Source of the DNA: Canna indica
Lineage: Eukaryota; Streptophyta; Magnoliopsida; Zingiberales; Cannaceae
Length of the DNA stretch: 64,000 bases
Reading direction: 5' to 3'
Assembly: GCA_034359265.1 (NCBI GenBank)
Contig: CP136890.1
Coordinates: 65,163,501 to 65,227,500, forward strand
Part shown: positions 35,085 to 45,743 of the stretch, one piece after another
How positions within the stretch are numbered: the stretch's first letter is position 1
Layout of the letters: each line of letters starts with the position of its first letter
Notes under the pieces: model-generated
What the model saw: the letters and a program-made list of their open reading frames with translations, nothing else
Told to the model about the DNA's origin: nothing
The model's database searches: none
Program-made: the position numbers and the translations under genes

Positions 35085-37460
35085 TGTCGGGATGTGAATA
35101 AGAGACGCAGCGAAAATAACAATTTAAAAAATTTAAAACATCCCAAAACAGTGATCTACTTTAGCAAATAATTAAGGAATTCAATCTACGAGCTAGGGAA
35201 GGGGAAAGGTATACGTTATACCGCGATTGGATAGGATGCTCCTACTCCTGTATCAAGATGCCCACATGCACGTCCTCCGACGATAGTCCACACCAAGCAC
35301 CTCGCAACAAAGGGGCAGCGAACAATCGTACTCGTCGTGGCTCAACGGAGACCCTTTCTTGAACCCCAAAACCTCAAAGGCTAGGCCGACCCTTCCACCA
35401 AGAACTAGGCTCCAAAACAAGATGAAGAGGAGATGAGAAATCAACGGAACGAAGAGGTAGATCAAAGAATACCTTGTTGTCCTTGTTCGGAATACTCCAA
35501 GTGGATGAAGCATGCGGCTCACCCAAGTAGAAGACACCCCGAAATTTGGCTTCGTAAAAGACCAGGAAAGAGAAAGTACATGGCCAACCACCAATGGAGA
35601 GGAGGAAGAACTAATTCACCAACCCCCTCCATGGGGTGCTCGGCCACCATTTATAGAGAGGGGGGTCGTTACATGGTAGCCCGACCCCCCTAAAAACTCT
35701 CTCCCCGAAATTTAAAATTTCGGGGTTTGCCTCCAAAAATAATTCATATTTTAATGGCTTCATAATTAATTCGAAATTAATTAAGTCCAATAAAATATAA
35801 ACTTTAATTTATCTTCATAAATTAAGAACCTACGAATAAGAATGATAATTATCTAAACAAATCAATTCCCTTAAAGCTAGGATAGTGGTTTATCTAAATA
35901 ATTCAATTTCTTATTTATTAAAAGAATTATGATATATCCTCATAAATCATATATCTATTAATTTAATGATTTAACTCCATAAATCAAATTCTTATTAATT
36001 AGAATTTATCCAAAAAAATATTATTTCTAATTAATTGATTAGGCCTATGGTTGTAAACTAATTTTCACACCATGTATATTTGATTCAAAATTAAATTATA
36101 TTTAATTCATAATTAAATATATTCCCCATCAAGTAGTTAATTAAATATTTAATTCATAATTAAATTTAATCAACTACAAGAAATATTTATCATGTGCCAA
36201 TCCCTACAATTTAGGGATGCCCTACAAATTAGGATAATCGAGGAACTCCTTCCTCGTACATTCATTACTAGCTATAGGAAACAACTTTCCTATCGTGTCT
36301 GTAAACGAGATCCGTGATCGAGTTGCAACATGTCAATGTCAGTAGACATATTGGGCCGCATTCGGACTTTATCTCATAAGGTCCATTACGAGGTTAGCCT
36401 ATTGTGTGTGACTCATTGGGCCCCACACTAAGGCAGGAGTGAGTTGTGCATAACGGAGAGTCAGATCTGATAGAATGACTTCTTATTCGAATCTTACGAT
36501 CCACCACTAAACCCCTTTAGTGTGGTCGTGAGAGACTGTACTCACAAGTCAAGATTTACGTCTAGCAACGTGTCATGACTATCTGAATATTGTGAGGTTC
36601 AATCTACAGGGATCGAACACCCTTCGGTGATTAGTTACCGTCCAATTAAGTCCCTCGGTTACAATGTCCTGAATACGGCTAGGGCACGAAAAGTGTCAAA
36701 TCCTAATATTGATTCATATGTATTATGTCTGCCAAGTCGTCGTCTTAATAATGACATGTCAAAAAACTTTTTCCCGACATTCATATCTACTCTGGCTAGA
36801 GATTCCTGAGCCAACACTTGTAGGACATTATCTCCTCTTACTATGAGTAACTAATTCCATATCAGTTGCTCACATACCTACATGGGTGCTTCGATCCCAT
36901 GCCCAGAGGTATTCGGCACATGACACTGAAGGCCACGTAAGGGTAAGTCCAAAGCAATGGGTCGACACTCACAAGGTAACCATAACAACCTCAGGTCCAA
37001 TGACTGCTTGCACCTACTATCACCCGAGGAACATCCTATCGACACTCATGTAAGGATTTCATTTTGTGTTTCTTGTGTAGGTCCGTTCACTGAACTCATT
37101 CCCTAATGATCACCTGCACTTGTACATTAAATGACGATTCATAGGTAAATGTGAGATCAGTTACCCCTTATCATATAAGGCGTATACCAAGTGAACCAGT
37201 ATATTCGGAATCACCAATCCCTTAATTGGTGATCCTACGACTGGGAAGATTTAAAACAGGGGCATCTGGATTCTAAGTCTCTCTGGCATGATCTCATCAT
37301 GGCCTTGGAATCAATTGCCCGGGTCTACGGGGTTCATCATAATTTAATATATACAAAATATAGATGCAATATATGATAAAAATTGTCTCATATTATTCAT
37401 TAACCAAAAATAGTTCCTACACATCAACATGTGATTGGCTCAAGGGCATTATTTCTTTCA
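35085..37460 (-). repeat. Copia 5' LTR
   Basis: 2376 bases on the minus strand from TGAAAGAAATAATGCCC to cccgaca. A TATA-like motif reads ctataaatgg on the minus strand at about 35648-35657. It is the reference copy for the broken 3' LTR. The short frames on either strand at 35253-35693 are not supported as genes. Confidence 0.85.
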
Positions 37461-37465
37461 TCAAC

Positions 37466-38940
37466 ATCGGTGTCGTCCAACATACAGACCAAGAGAAGGC
37501 CGAACACCACAATGAAAATACAAAAGCCACAAGAAAGAATCATCACAGGAGAGAATATTCATATAAATTTGCAAAACCCGTGAAGGGTACACATGCATTC
37601 ACCGACTCACAGAGGCGAAATATACAACAGAGAAACAAGTTACTAAAATATACAACAAAGAACAACTATTGGAGGAAAAACACTCCACCACTACAACAGT
37701 CTAGTCATCTATGATGTCACTGAGCGGGGAAGCCCGATCAGTTGCACTCCATTCTCCCCTTGACATTGCGAGACCTAGTCCAAGAAGACCAAGAACCATC
37801 ATTGACAAAAATGAAAAATGGCAAGATGCCAAGTCACGAAGAGATTCCCTCTGTGGCTAGGGCTTCCAGAAGAAAGGCAACGCAACATCCCTCCCGTTGC
37901 GTAAGCCCCGCGGTGCGAACTCACCGCAGTTCATCAGCCTCGTTTCCCTAGCCATCTCGGTTGAACTAGCCCCGCGCCTCCTACCTTCTTCAAAAGCCCA
38001 GCGGTGCGAACCCAAAACAATCTCTAATCTAGTCACTGCGAACCCAAGATAGACTCCCGAAAAAATGAAAACTCGCAGCATCTCCCACTCCATGCCGAAG
38101 ATCATTCACACAGGAAAAAGAAGGGGTAGGGGGCTTTTATAGACGCAAGAAGGCTTGCCCCCCTAACAGATGTTGGCCACACCCCACTAATGGAGCCAGA
38201 TCCGTCAATCGGTGGCAAGCACTCAAGTGCCTCAGTAATTGACAATTAACACATGCAAGGTCATAATTACCTGCCCCTTATCAGAATAAAAGACTGGATA
38301 GATGACGGGCTCACGAAAAGGCGCCCCTTCCTCCCTACAACCGCCACATTAACTACAGAAGTCGGAGAGTTAATATATTATGAGGTCTCCTACTCCAGCT
38401 AATTGGCTAAGGAAGAAACACAACAAATACTCATATGTCAGTCTAAGGTCAAAAGTCTGTGTACTATTAGAGCTCGGCACGAAGTCCTCAGACTCCAACC
38501 AAGCTCAGGGGTTTTGGACTAGACTAGCACTTTGGGCCCGACCGGATCATGCTCAGAAGCGCCTACACTCATGAATCAGACTCAAGTCAAGTCAAACATC
38601 ACTTAGCCTAGGGGGATACACCCGGCCATATAAGGATACTCATGTCCTCATTAATTAACAAGGATTCGACAGTAGTTGGCCTGACATCTCCCGGGATATG
38701 CCGACATCAACAAATTTCGAGCATATTCCCAAGAGACACAATTTGGAGGCATCATCATCCAAAACATTCCTAATCCTGCATTATAAACAAACACGACGCA
38801 CATCATGTATATTCTCGATTCCAATTTCATACCCATTGGTTGGAATTCATTTTTACTTGAGCGTCGGAGTGTCTTTGTAAGTCCCCGACGGAGTCGCACA
38901 GGACCACGTCACCCCAACTTCATGCAAGAACACATAGTAT
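37466..38940. mobile_element. Possible Ty3/gypsy (Tat-type) LTR fragment
   Basis: Non-coding sequence directly outside the copia element. The phrase acttgagcgtcggagtgtc at about 38858 is a recurrent signature near the ends of plant Tat/Ogre-type LTRs. Boundaries are not visible. The 20 bases at 21797-21816 on the other side of the copia insertion presumably belong to the same target sequence. Confidence 0.4.
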
Positions 38941-40440
38941 ATTCATTCTTCGATGCTAAGTCCATCTCTTAGATAAAGCTATTTGCAGTTCAAGATCAAG
39001 AAAATTTTCAATATATGAAGACTAAACTCTAACTACAAATTAAAAAAGCAAACATTGATAGACACATGGGAAAATATATATGAATGTATCAGACATATAC
39101 CAATCATATTTGCATGTTAAATATGAAAAGTTGTGCCTTCGCATCGGACGAATCCTGTAGACATGCCATATTCCAAGGAAATCAAAGAATTGAATTAAAC
39201 CAAAAACAAAAAATTGCTCAAGAGTTTTTATATTTTGGGACTTAGCTAGGTAAATAACATGTAAAGTTGCCCCGTCCCCGACTCTCACTACGCCGTCATC
39301 ACTGACTGCTCTCGTCTCCGTCTCAGCCTTGCTGTTCTCAGGTAACCGAAGCCCTCTCCTCTCTCTCTCTATTCTGCCTTTGTTTTCCATATAAAGCCAG
39401 TGCAATCATCTCTCCTCATCGGAAAAGAGTCCTGCATCCGAGACGAGGAGATCGAGACGTGATCGATGAGCGCGCGGCGTCCTCCATCGGTGCACATCGC
39501 CTCTCGCTCTTCATCCTTCCGTCTCTTCCTCCTCCCCTTCTTCTCTATTCTGCCTTTTCTTTCCATGTATAGCCGGCGCAATCATCTCTCCTCATCGGAA
39601 GAGAGTCCTGCACATTGCGCAAGACGTGAGCCGTGAGTGGCGTCCTCCATCGGTATACATCGCCTCCTGTACGTCTATTTCTCTCTCTCTCTCTCTCTCT
39701 CTTCATTGGAACAAACGCCTGTCGCGCCTTCTCTTCATCGAATATTGGTGCAGACGTTGCGGATCAACGCGTCATCGTCGTCCTTGGCCGCGGTTTCCTG
39801 AATCGGTACGACGCCGTCGTCCTCGACCGCGGCGCAGTCGATCGCTTGGTGCGAAAGCCTCTCTCTCTTTCTCCTCTCCGGCCTTCTCTGTTCTGTTCTG
39901 CCGAGCCTCTCTCTCTTCCCTCTCCAAGCTTGTCCTCCTCCCCATCTTCCTATATAATTATGGCAAATCAATTCTCTGTTTTCTTTTATCATTTTCCTCA
40001 AGTTTTTAATTTAATGTCTTCTAAACCTTCCAAATAGAAATTTTTTTGTACTCCTGTAATGGTTTCTTTATTTTGTTTTTGTCAAAATGGTAATTGGAAG
40101 AAAATAGTTTTGAAGACAATTCTGATAAAGACCTGTGTGCTCTTTAATTATATTTAAAGATGCATTTTCTTCCTTATTTGTTGTTCATGATGTGAGCTAT
40201 ATTTAGACTAGCTAGGTGGGTCAGAACTCAGAACATGGAAGCTTCGTGCAACTAATTGATTAATAATCTACTTTAATACATGGCTGATATAGTCTCTAGC
40301 TGATCTAACTTTAACCTTCCATCAGTATATGATGCAGTCATATTTATTGAAGTCTGTAAATTGCAATTGCTGGTACGTATGCATGGAGCTTTGCCTGCAG
40401 TAAAATGCATCTCATATCGAACTAATTATATGTCATTTTC
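38941..40440. other. Unassigned region with CT-rich and GC-rich tracts and a duplication
   Basis: AT-rich until about 39260, then C/T-rich with a (CT)n run at about 39681-39702 and a GC-rich stretch near 39750-39860. It might be the untranslated leader of the neighbouring Harbinger genes, but no coding exon can be supported. The overlapping open frames on both strands at 39626-40037 reflect the base composition. Confidence 0.4.
39365..39665 (+). repeat. Imperfect tandem duplication, period about 165-176 bases
   Basis: Copy 1 (from 39367) and copy 2 (from 39543) share tctctattctgcctt, gcaatcatctctcctcatcgg, gagagtcctgca and cctccatcggt in the same order, with small length differences between the shared segments. 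Confidence 0.75.
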
Positions 40441-40889
40441 TGCAGGCAGATTGTGGCAATAGCTGAAAGGATCAGATTATATATGGATCCTAGTATGTAA
40501 TTTATTATCTATTAATTGAATTATATATTGAATGACATCAGATTATTTCTTCTTGTTCATTTATTATTATTTGATTTGTACAATTATGAGATTGTATTAT
40601 TGCATTTTGTTTATTAAATCATATTATATATATATATATATAATTGCTTGTTGTACAATTATGGCTGACCTAGCTATCATTGAGTAAAAGAAAGTAGATG
40701 ATTGTTACATATATTACAATGTTCATTCCGATAATCAATATGTTCATAATTAAATATTTTGGTTGTGTTTGTGGATCTTCTTCCCAATATTAGAGTCCTA
40801 TAAGGTCTATTTCATATGCATGCATATGGTAGTTTTTCTAATGAAGGTTTCTTATGCTAGATTATTAAATCTTAGGTCGAGAAGAAATT

Positions 40890-41910
40890 GATATAGCTAG
40901 CTAGCTTGGATAACCTAAGGATGCATAGGACTTGATTTCACAAGTTATATGAGATGCTTAGAGATGTTGGTAAGTTGAGAAATATGAATACGAAAGTAGA
41001 GAAAATTGTTGCTATATTCCTATTTATACGTTGTTATAATACAAAAAATAGAAACACTCAATTATATTTTCAAAAGAAGTACTGGGGAGACAATATCTAT
41101 ACATTTCAATTCAGTTCAATGTTACCCGTAGATGCCATCATATTCTAGTAAAAGAATATGAACCAATGACAAAAAATTGTCACGATAAGAAGTGAAAATG
41201 GCTTAAGGTATGTTGAAAGTTTTCAAACAACTAGTTATTTTTATTCAGATTTACAAGTGAATGATATAATATTTACATATAGGATTGCTTAGGTGCTATG
41301 GATTGATGAAACATATACTAAGTTTAGTGTTGGGGATAAGAATAAAGTTAGGATATAAAAATAGGAAAGGAGATCAAGATACCATGTGTTTGGGATGTGT
41401 ACATGAGATTTAAAATTTGTCTTTGTATTAGCAGATCGAGAGGGTTCAACACATGACAATAGAGTACTTCAAGATGCACTTTCAAGAACAAATCCTTTGA
41501 AAGTTCGACAAGGTATAATAAGTGACTCATTACTTTTATGTGCTCAATGTAAATATTTTGAATCACTACTTGATTATTTATAGGGAACTGCTACTTATGT
41601 GATATTATATACATAAATTGTGAAGGATTTTTAACACCTTTCCAAAGGTATCATTGGAGTGTGGCGAAGAGTGATGATCAACCAACATTGGCCGAGGAGT
41701 ATTATGACATGAAGCATTCTCAAACAAAAAATGTCATAGAAAGATATTTTGATCTATTAAAATTGACATAAGACATTTAAGATGCATCACTTCGTATCTA
41801 ATAAGAACATGGGTAGAATTATTTTAGAATGTGCATCGTCGCATAGTTTTATTAGAATATACATGAGTATAGATTTATTGGAGCCTTTTATTGAGGATAG
41901 CAATGAGTAA
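40890..41910 (+). pseudogene. Harbinger (PIF-like, DDE_Tnp_4) transposase remnant
   Basis: The first segment reads NLRMHRT, a stop, then FHKLYEMLRDVGKLRNM and VEKIVAIFLFIRCYNTKNR (40914-41080), the helix region before the DDE core. Around 41285-41350 comes the GAMD-x-TY segment with YKNRKGDQDT, matching the first catalytic Asp block. At about 41680-41800, phrases corresponding to AEEYYDMKHSQTKNVIERYF-type sequence and later SSHSFIRIYMSIDLLEPF mark the C-terminal end. Stops and frame changes separate these pieces, so it cannot be active. Confidence 0.65.
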
Positions 41911-42189
41911 AAAATGATGAATGCAAGATTAAGATTTCTGAGACAAGCACCGCATGGAATACTTTTAAAAAAGGTCTAACTAATGAAATGTACAATATGC
42001 ATGGTTGCAAACAAGACAATGATAATTGTGGTGTATTATTAGTTTCTTTTTATATATCATTGTTTGGATTTTGTAAGCAAAATGTCAATGTTTAATTATT
42101 GATATTTATATAGTTATCTTTTCTTATTCTATAAAAGAGTTGTATATTATATTTATGATTTTGAATTAACTTTTTTTTTGTGTGATGTA

Positions 42190-43240
42190 GAGACGAGTCA
42201 ATCTAAAGCCTAAAGAAAAGCTGATAATGGTAACAACTCTTCTAGAGGATGTGTTAGGTGGGGATATATTGAGGACCATGCACTTATTAGTGCACTGAAT
42301 GATCTTGTGGATTATGGTGGTTGGAAAACTGATAATGGCCAATTGAAAAATGGTGCATATGCTAAGCTTGAAGTGCTTATGGAACAAAAGTTGCTTGGAT
42401 GTGGAATGAAAGCTAAACCACATATTGAGTCTAGAGTGAAGTTGCTAAGAAACCAATTCAATGCTATTACAGAGATGTTAGGTCTGCGTGCTAGTGGATT
42501 TGGATGGAATGATGAAGAGAAGTTTGTCACATGTCCAAAAGAAGTTTGGGATGAATGGGTGAAGGTAATATTTCATGTATTATATGTTTCCTTTAATTTT
42601 TACTTTATAGATATTTAAGCTTTCAAACATGCCCATTTCATCTTTTCTTGCAGAATCATAAAAATGCTATGGGTTTAAGAAATAAGCCTTTTCCATTTTT
42701 TGATGAATTGGTTAAAATTTTTGGGAAAGATAAGGCTACTAGAGAAAATGTTGAAGGTCCACAAGATACATTAAAGAAAATTGATAAAATTGATGAAGAA
42801 GAGAGAGGTGGACAAGAAGAGCAACAAGTCCCTCTCATTGACCCAATCATACATGAAAATTCAATAATGTCATAGCATTCAACTCCAATAATACCACTCC
42901 AATTATACCATCAGGAAGTAGAAGCATCAAGAGGGCAAGGACTGAAACTATAGAAGCATTGAATGAATATTCTTCTAAAATTGATAAAATTTATGATGCG
43001 ATGCAAAATATTGCTGAAAATATAGGGCGCCTAGCTAATTGTTTTCAGTATGAGTCAAATTCTGCTAGTAGGAGAATGCAAGTAATTGATGAAGTTTTGA
43101 AGATTGAAGGGTTAACTCCTACTCAAGTGTTAAATGCGTCGAGGAAGATCGCACTTAACCCTCTTGAAGCTGATTTCTTTTTCAGTCTTCCAAAAGATTA
43201 TAAAGCTACGTATGTCCAAAGTTTGTTGCTTCCACGTTAG
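42190..43240 (+). pseudogene. Myb/SANT-like DNA-binding domain protein (Harbinger ORF1 type), one frameshift
   Basis: A Myb_DNA-bind_3-type domain spans about 42270-42563: WKTDNGQL, GYxKL-like YAKLEVLMEQKL, HIESRVKLLRNQFNAI, GFGWNDEEK and PKEVWDEWVK. A clean intron (42564-42653, gtaata...ttgcag) joins WVK to NHKNAMGLRNKPFPFFDEL. After HENSIM the frame shifts by one base near 42865 and resumes as PSGSRSIKRARTETIEALNEY, then a coiled segment (YSSKIDKIYDAMQNIAENIGRLAN) and a C-terminal LPKDYKATYVQSLLLPR, the usual end of this family. In Harbinger elements this partner helps the transposase bind DNA and enter the nucleus. Only one lesion is obvious, fewer than in the neighbouring transposase. Confidence 0.75.
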
Positions 43241-43739
43241 TTAATGTGACTAAATACCCTCTGTAGTATTTTGTATACATGACATTTGTTAGTATCTTAG
43301 CTTTCTTGCTTAAATTTGTAGTCTTATTTTTAGACTATGATTTACATTTGAAAATGAGTTCTATGATCTATTGTTGATATTATTTGAATTTATTCTAGCT
43401 TTATACTTAATGTTGAATTTGTACTATATGTTGTCAATATTTTGAGATTAGTTAATTCATGAGTTTTATATTTATATATTTTAATTTGTTGAGTATTTCT
43501 TGGTCAACCATATTTTTTTGGAGACAAAATATGTTGCTTTAATATTAATTATAAATAAAAATTAATTTTTTGTACGTAATAAATCATATTAATTATATAT
43601 AACTATATTATATTTTTACAAATATAATATAATGAACTAATACATATTTAAATATTTAATGTCAAATAGTAGTGTAAATATAATTTTGGTATTGTATTTT
43701 GATATTCCAATTTATTATATTAATTTAGTAACCGGGGGA
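43241..43739 (+). other. AT-rich 3' flank of the Myb/SANT-like gene
   Basis: No gene or recognisable repeat. Very AT-rich, presumably 3' untranslated and internal Harbinger sequence. Confidence 0.5.
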
Positions 43740-44165
43740 GTTTAATACGTGGCAATCTATCTACATTACTGGTAATGTGGTTTTTAAATTTCAGGGGCCC
43801 ATACATTATCATGTTTGGATGTTTGGTTTGTACATTTTACCAATAATTCAGATTGCTCTGGTAATCCATATTACCACCAAAGTGGTAACGTGGATAGCCC
43901 CCATGGGAGGTCAGTATGTGGATTACCATCCATTTGTAATCCTAAATTCTGATATTGTACTCATTCTCTTTCATACATTCTTCTCCATGCAGGGCATGCA
44001 CCACCAAATTTTTATATGAGTTTTTTTTGTAATTTTATGTGAAGTCAAAAAAATATATAATTAGATTGCTCTCTATGTTGACCAAAAATGTCAAACAGGA
44101 TAATATTATATTACCGGTAAATTAAAGGTGACAATCTATCTTGTGGTAATGTGGATTACCATTAT
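43740..44165 (+). repeat. Subterminal-like repeats with tggtaat/attacc motifs
   Basis: gtggcaatctatct...ggtaatgtgg at about 43757 recurs as gtgacaatctatct...ggtaatgtgg at about 44129. Between them several ggtaatccat/attacc(a) motifs occur in both orientations together with tgtttggtttg. Such motifs are common in Harbinger/Tourist ends. The open frame at 43777-44019 is not a gene. Confidence 0.5.
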
Positions 44166-44216
44166 AACATGATCAAATAATATAGCAAACGCAATCTAAG
44201 TGTATTAATATAAACA

Positions 44217-44423
44217 TGTCGGATTCAAACCAACATGTCGGATTCAAACCAACGACCTAAAGATGCTTGAAGAAAAAAATGTGTATTAAAGTATGAGGAC
44301 TAGAAGAAAAAAATTACAATTTTTCAAAATCCAACATGTCAGATTCAAACCAACGACCTAAAGATGCTTGAATCAACTACAATTTTTCGCTCTACCAACT
44401 TCGCTAAGATTAGTGTGTCAAGT
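44217..44423 (-). tRNA. tRNA-like sequence with a duplicated B-box segment (pseudogene or SINE-like)
   Basis: On the minus strand, 44423-44341 reads an A-box-like ttagcgaagttggtagagc and, about 40 bases on, a B-box-like ggtttgaatct, in the spacing of a tRNA. A partial second copy at about 44275-44217 contains the B-box part twice in direct tandem (ggtttgaatccgacatgtt). I cannot assign an isotype or fold a full cloverleaf. Confidence 0.45.
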
Positions 44424-44624
44424 GTTAGAGAATTTTTATATGAGTGGTGTACGTATCTAATATTTGTATACCAACTTTGCAGATTGTGAAACTGTTCTGA
44501 ATCATATCATAAGCGAAAAAGTTGAGCGGTCGCCATCAGGAGCTGCTCCTACCCGTTTAGACCCTTCACAAAAATATAATTAAAATATAGCCCAAATTAT
44601 TTTAGAGTAACATACTTTACAATT

Positions 44625-44685
44625 GGGTGTTTGGTCTAGTGGTATGATTCTCGCTTCGGGTGTGAGAGGTCACGAGTTCGATTTA
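44625..44685 (+). tRNA. tRNA-Pro(CGG)-like, 3'-truncated pseudogene
   Basis: The first 60 bases follow plant tRNA-Pro closely: acceptor strand gggtgtt, D arm ggtctagtggta, anticodon stem ctcgc/gtgag with loop ttcgggt and CGG at 44657-44659, and T-loop ttcgat. After this the sequence becomes AT-rich, so the T stem and the 3' acceptor strand cannot form. It is either a decayed tRNA gene or the head of a SINE. Confidence 0.7.
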
Positions 44686-45007
44686 GAAAATTATACTTTT
44701 AGTCCCCACATATAGTTAACTTAGATTTTGATTTTATAAATCTTAATTTTGATTTTGATTTTAAATTATGATGATTAAAACCAAAATCCGCGTAAATTAT
44801 GGTGGACTAAAAGTATGATTTTTCTTAAAAATAATAGCTAAAAGAAATCTACATCTTTTAACACTGCATTAATTGTGCATGCATATAGAAAGGCAGATTC
44901 TGCAAACATCTAAGGATCAATATGCCCTAAATTGATTCTTCTATATTAAGCCCGAGTTATTAGAACATGTCCAATTCACATTCCCTCTAAAACGCATTGT
45001 TAGGGTA
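44686..45007. other. AT-rich spacer
   Basis: Repeated gattttgattt phrases near 44727-44765. No gene or element is recognised. Confidence 0.5.
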
Positions 45008-45094
45008 TGACATATCAACATTTCATTTTTTTACCTAAAAATAAAAAGTCAACAATTACATATAGAAAGGACTAGGGAAGTCATGATACAAAAT

Positions 45095-45743
45095 GGAATT
45101 AAACTCAGGAGGTCTGATAGAGGTCCAAATGTTGGACTCTTTCAGACTCCTAGCTCTATTTGTCACCCAATGAATGACTTTATTACAATCTCTAAAACAA
45201 AAAGAAAAAATACAACTATGAAAGTCTCTTGCAAGAGACTGAATTTAAGAGATAATGTGTTGCAGCCGAGTGGGAACAGGAGTTTGTCCTTGAATAGCTT
45301 GGAGAGCCATCTAAGAATCAGATTCAATAATGACTGAATCAAATTTACAATGCGCAAATTGAATAGCAAGTAGGATGGCAGAAGCTTCTGCAAAAGCAGG
45401 AGAAACGGTGAAATCAAGATACTTATTAGAAAGGTAAATACAATCACCCAAGCTGTATCTAACAATAAATCTGATTCCAACTATTAAGTTAGAAAAAAAA
45501 ACCATCACAATTCAATTTCATATAATTGCCTTCAGGGGGAATCTGATTAAGAGAATTGGAATTGGAAGGTGAGATAAAGTTTCCCTCAAGAGCCTAAATT
45601 TTATTAGATTGAAAGGCAAACGAGACAATTTTAAGCATGAGACTAAGAGGGGAATACCGCCTAACAAGATGTACCTTCTCGGTCCAAGCGTGCCAAGTAA
45701 ACCAGTAGGTTATAGCAATTAAATTCTTAAGAAAAATTTTATG
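45095..45743 (-). pseudogene. LINE 2 ORF2, 3' part (post-RT and RNase H)
   Basis: Nearest the gypsy element it reads IFLKNLIAITYWFTWHAWTEKVH, which parallels LMLIANSCWFIWFIRNK in LINE 1 at about 7895. An RNase H segment follows with RYSLGDCIYLSNKYLDF, EASAILLAIQFA and VIIESDS. The catalytic Asp/Glu positions visible are those of the cellular-type RNase H found in plant LINEs. Frames change between segments. Confidence 0.75.

Larger units (their letters stand above)
21817..37460 (-). mobile_element. Copia element inflated to 15.6 kb by nested insertions
   Basis: The outer ends are fixed by a 5-bp target duplication, TCAAC at 21812-21816 and 37461-37465. The minus-strand LTR opens TGAAAGAAATAGTGCCC-like at 37460 and 27030, and closes with a terminus ending ACA at 35085 and 21817. 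The 5' LTR is 35085-37460. Leader sequence lies at 34494-35084 and 31581-32182, the gag start at 31580, gag and partial pol at 28945-27213, and the 3' LTR at 27030-25866 plus 21969-21817. Insertions at 32183-34493, 28946-31520 and 21970-25865 account for about 8.8 kb. I do not see a standard tRNA-Met primer site beside the 5' LTR, so the lineage within copia is left open. Confidence 0.85.
40441..44170 (+). mobile_element. PIF/Harbinger DNA transposon, degenerate
   Basis: Two genes typical of this superfamily lie side by side on the plus strand: a DDE transposase remnant (40890-41910) and a Myb/SANT-like protein gene (42190-43240). Beyond them, 43740-44160 holds repeated tggtaat/attacc motifs like those in Harbinger subterminal regions. 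I could not locate matching terminal inverted repeats or the 3-bp TTA/TAA duplication, so both limits are estimates. Confidence 0.65.

Noticed and set aside
35253..35693. Open frames on both strands of the copia 5' LTR
   Set aside because: They lie within an LTR, lack domains and are disrupted in the other LTR copy.
39626..40037. Overlapping open frames on both strands in a CT/GC-rich block
   Set aside because: Low-complexity Ser/Leu/Arg-rich products explained by base composition; no domain, no clear start context and frames overlap on both strands.
43777..44019. 80-codon plus-strand open frame
   Set aside because: It lies in repeated tggtaat/attacc subterminal-like DNA and resembles no protein that I know.
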